64,000 bases of DNA from positions 310,001-374,000 of the forward strand of contig NZ_FXAU01000005.1 in NCBI RefSeq assembly GCF_900177625.1. The letters run 5' to 3'. A program made the position numbers and the translations under genes. The DNA comes from Sphingobacterium psychroaquaticum (lineage in GTDB: Bacteria > Bacteroidota > Bacteroidia > Sphingobacteriales > Sphingobacteriaceae). This document shows positions 62,219 through 64,000 of the stretch, one piece after another; positions within the stretch are counted from its first letter, which is position 1; each line of letters starts with the position of its first letter. Under the pieces are notes generated by a model. That model was not told where the DNA came from and ran no database searches. It saw only the letters and a list, made by a program, of their open reading frames with translations.

Positions 62219-63126
62219 ATTTTAACTTTAAAAGAGAGCGTAAGCTCGGAGATATCGTACAGGATTTTATTAACCTACTGCGCTTGGTGTTAGGCCATTT
62301 CTTACGCACTATTATTAGGCTTTCGATTATCCCTCTTTGTGGGATGTTGCTTCTTATTTATTATGGGACAACAAAAATTAATCTGACCGCAAAGGAGAGC
62401 TGGACTTCACAGCTTGATATTCTGTTTGTTGGAATTGGGATCTTAATCGTGCTCTTGGTCGTTAGTATGGTGTTTTTTGGTCTGGCTATTGAATACTTTA
62501 TCCTACTGAAAAATAGAAAAGCGCTTGATTTTGGTTCACGTGATGTCCTGTCGGCTTTTAAGGGAGCTATTGGTAAATACCTCCGCTTTTTGCCAATAGC
62601 TATCATTGCATTGATTATTCTGGCGATTCCCTTGTTTATTGCGATGGGCTTACTTGTATTTATTCCTTTAGTTGGGAGTTTCGCTGCGGGTATATTAGCT
62701 TCGTTTGTTGGTGTTTGGTTTTTTTGTGCGTTTATGTTCTACCGAGAAGGGTATATGACGGGAACAGGGGCTATACCACAGACTTTTCCTATCTTAAAGA
62801 AGAAAATATTTGACTACAGTGTAGCCTCCTATTTGGTCAGTTTTGTGTTTCAGATCCTCTTGATGATGCTGATGCTGATGCCTTCTATTCTGTTGGCTGT
62901 AATAGCTTACAATACTATTGGTTTTGAACAAACTTTTTTTGATAGCTTGTTTGGACGTATGCTGGTTTCTGTGGGCGGAACAATCGTCATATTATTATAT
63001 ATCGTATATTATATGTTCTCCGTATTGGTTTCCGGTATTATCTACGAAACCGCTAAAGAGATACGGTATGGGGAGGATATTTATGAACAAATAGCCAATC
63101 TCGGAAAGGAGGAACATGCGCATTAA
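62209..63126 (+). CDS. Multi-pass membrane protein of the SpoIIM/DUF4129 cluster
   Basis: A 305-residue protein with about six hydrophobic helices (TIIRLSIIPLCGMLLLIYYG; LFVGIGILIVLLVVSMVFFGLAIEYFILL; FLPIAIIALIILAIPLFIAMGLLVFIPLVGSFAAGILASFVGVWFFCAF and others). It begins FKRERKLGDIVQDFINLLRLVLGHFLRTI, as in the uncharacterised proteins placed between SpoIIM and DUF4129 genes in Bacteroidota. It overlaps SpoIIM by 10 nt and the DUF4129 gene by 11 nt. No enzymatic motif is visible. Confidence 0.8.
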   Translation: MGINFNFKRERKLGDIVQDFINLLRLVLGHFLRTIIRLSIIPLCGMLLLIYYGTTKINLTAKESWTSQLDILFVGIGILIVLLVVSMVFFGLAIEYFILLKNRKALDFGSRDVLSAFKGAIGKYLRFLPIAIIALIILAIPLFIAMGLLVFIPLVGSFAAGILASFVGVWFFCAFMFYREGYMTGTGAIPQTFPILKKKIFDYSVASYLVSFVFQILLMMLMLMPSILLAVIAYNTIGFEQTFFDSLFGRMLVSVGGTIVILLYIVYYMFSVLVSGIIYETAKEIRYGEDIYEQIANLGKEEHAH

Positions 63127-63916
63127 AGGTCTCTTTTTTGTTTGCAGTTATTTTCTGTTCTTGCAGGTCACGGCGCAATCGCGTGATACGGTGGTGCAAG
63201 CCTCACCTGTAAAGGAAGTGGCTACGAGTAATGATAGTCATAGTTATTTGAAGAAGGGTTATTATGACAGGATCGCTACCATGACGGAACTACCGAAGGT
63301 AGATAGTGCAGCCTTCAGCACCATGGAAGCGAAATATCAAGGTGAAGACTTTCAATATGACACAGCCAATCCAGATGAGGAAAGTCTATTTCAGCGCGCT
63401 ATGCGCCGGATAAAAAACTGGTTATCCAGTCTAATGCCTGATATGGGTTATTTTGAAGCATCCGATGCCTTCTATAAACTACTTGGGGTGGTCGCTATTG
63501 TGGTGTTTGTTTTGATCCTCTATAGAGCTTTGTTTTCTGGGAAGCGTTTGTTGGCGCCGGATGAGGAAGAGAATGATCCTGAAAGTACAATTCGGTTTAT
63601 TGAGAAAAACTTGTTGGATGTGAATCTGGAGCATTATATCCAACAGGCGGATAAAGAGGGTGATTATGCATTAGCGATACGTTATCTTAATTTGTTGAAT
63701 ATCCAGTTGCTAGCGCGGAAAGAGTATATAAACTGGCGGCCATCGAAAACAAATATGGAGTTAATTTTAGAAATCAAAGATCTTGAAATGAGGAAGGATT
63801 TTGAAAGTAACACCCGCATTTTTGATACCGTTTGGTTTGGAGGAGAACCAACCAGCGAAGAACAATATACGGCGTATCGGCCTTATTTTTCACAGTTTCA
63901 AACGAGATGGAAATGA
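63116..63916 (+). CDS. DUF4129-family protein, exported and membrane-anchored
   Basis: A 266-residue protein: signal peptide (LFFVCSYFLFLQVTAQ), a periplasmic stretch, one membrane helix (LLGVVAIVVFVLILYRALF) and a cytoplasmic domain with EHYIQQADKEGDYALAIRYLNLLNIQLLARKEYINWRPSKTNMELILEI, the DUF4129 signature. A strong Shine-Dalgarno sequence (AAAGGAGGA) precedes the ATG, unusual in this window. It overlaps both neighbours, by 11 nt upstream and by an ATGA junction downstream. Function unknown. Confidence 0.88.
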   Translation: MRIKGLFFVCSYFLFLQVTAQSRDTVVQASPVKEVATSNDSHSYLKKGYYDRIATMTELPKVDSAAFSTMEAKYQGEDFQYDTANPDEESLFQRAMRRIKNWLSSLMPDMGYFEASDAFYKLLGVVAIVVFVLILYRALFSGKRLLAPDEEENDPESTIRFIEKNLLDVNLEHYIQQADKEGDYALAIRYLNLLNIQLLARKEYINWRPSKTNMELILEIKDLEMRKDFESNTRIFDTVWFGGEPTSEEQYTAYRPYFSQFQTRWK

Positions 63917-64000
63917 GAAATTCAACGCGATTTGGACTGATACTTCTAGGACTCACCCTGCTGGTCATTACGTTGATTGATGTGACTCGAGATCGGCAAG
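63913..64000 (+). CDS. Start of a DUF4350-like gene (partial)
   Basis: The ATG at 63913 overlaps the DUF4129 stop codon (ATGA). The 29 readable residues, MRNSTRFGLILLGLTLLVITLI and DVTRDRQ, are an N-terminal membrane helix followed by basic residues, and the frame runs off the window. In Bacteroidota the gene after DUF4129 in this cluster usually encodes a DUF4350 protein, followed by MoxR ATPase and DUF58; the call rests on that context. Confidence 0.6.
   Translation, partial: MRNSTRFGLILLGLTLLVITLIDVTRDRQ

Overview
This window is chromosomal DNA from a member of the Bacteroidota, most likely a Sphingobacteriaceae-type organism (Sphingobacterium/Pedobacter relatives). The evidence is a repeated -7 promoter element TAnnTTTG in front of many genes, mostly weak Shine-Dalgarno sequences, a long-tailed ribosomal protein S16, a CarboxypepD-plug-barrel outer-membrane receptor, and families largely confined to this phylum (DUF4293, DUF4369-thioredoxin, TPR-TM-HTH regulators). 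There is no rRNA operon, prophage, insertion sequence or CRISPR array. The genus is an inference.

Layout. 1-2.1 kb (minus): 3' truncated metF behind a SAM-I riboswitch, rimM, rpsP. 2.35-8.6 kb: an AddA/AddB-like helicase-nuclease pair. 8.7-12.1 kb: an outer-membrane receptor divergent from a TetR regulator. 12.2-16.4 kb: GH3 glycosidase, L-serine dehydratase, and a metallo-beta-lactamase-fold hydrolase. 16.6-20.6 kb: TPR-TM-HTH regulator, small membrane protein, DUF2147 protein, FtsX-type permease. 20.8-24.4 kb: kbl, typA and an ecotin. 24.5-27.5 kb (minus): a compact operon of P1 peptidase, serine hydrolase and Asp/Glu racemase. 27.8-34.6 kb: M3 peptidase lipoprotein, ABC exporter with truA, small envelope proteins. 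34.8-41.1 kb: ung, a putative permuted NlpC/P60-like protein in an operon with an Lrp regulator, then divergent sufBCD. 41.2-46.9 kb: PH-like membrane protein, tRNA-Gly, FAD oxidoreductase, lemA with two TPM proteins, TlpA-like thioredoxin. 46.9-51.2 kb (minus): pfkA, DsbD, a separate DsbD-alpha-like protein, birA. 51.2-55.1 kb: rsfS, ftsH, LUD protein, rhomboid. 55.1-60.4 kb: four-helix-bundle (IVP-type) gene, comM, YtxH/holin-like cluster, fcl, trmB. 60.5-64 kb: RDD, SpoIIM, membrane protein, DUF4129 and the start of a DUF4350-like gene.

Most genes are housekeeping or envelope functions. The most unusual structure is a family of heptad repeats with a CTAC core every 7 nt. It occurs as inverted arms filling three convergent intergenic spaces (35475-35647, 55067-55588, 60351-60465) and as a degenerate array in front of the addA-like gene (2285-2347). 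At 55 kb the two arms enclose a four-helix-bundle gene, which makes it look like cargo of a repeat-bounded element. Other points of note: four genes whose -7 box lies exactly 4 nt before the start codon (probable leaderless mRNAs); a hairpin that is both the kbl terminator and part of the typA promoter; a 22-bp perfect palindrome between lrp and sufB; and a possible D-peptide-processing operon.
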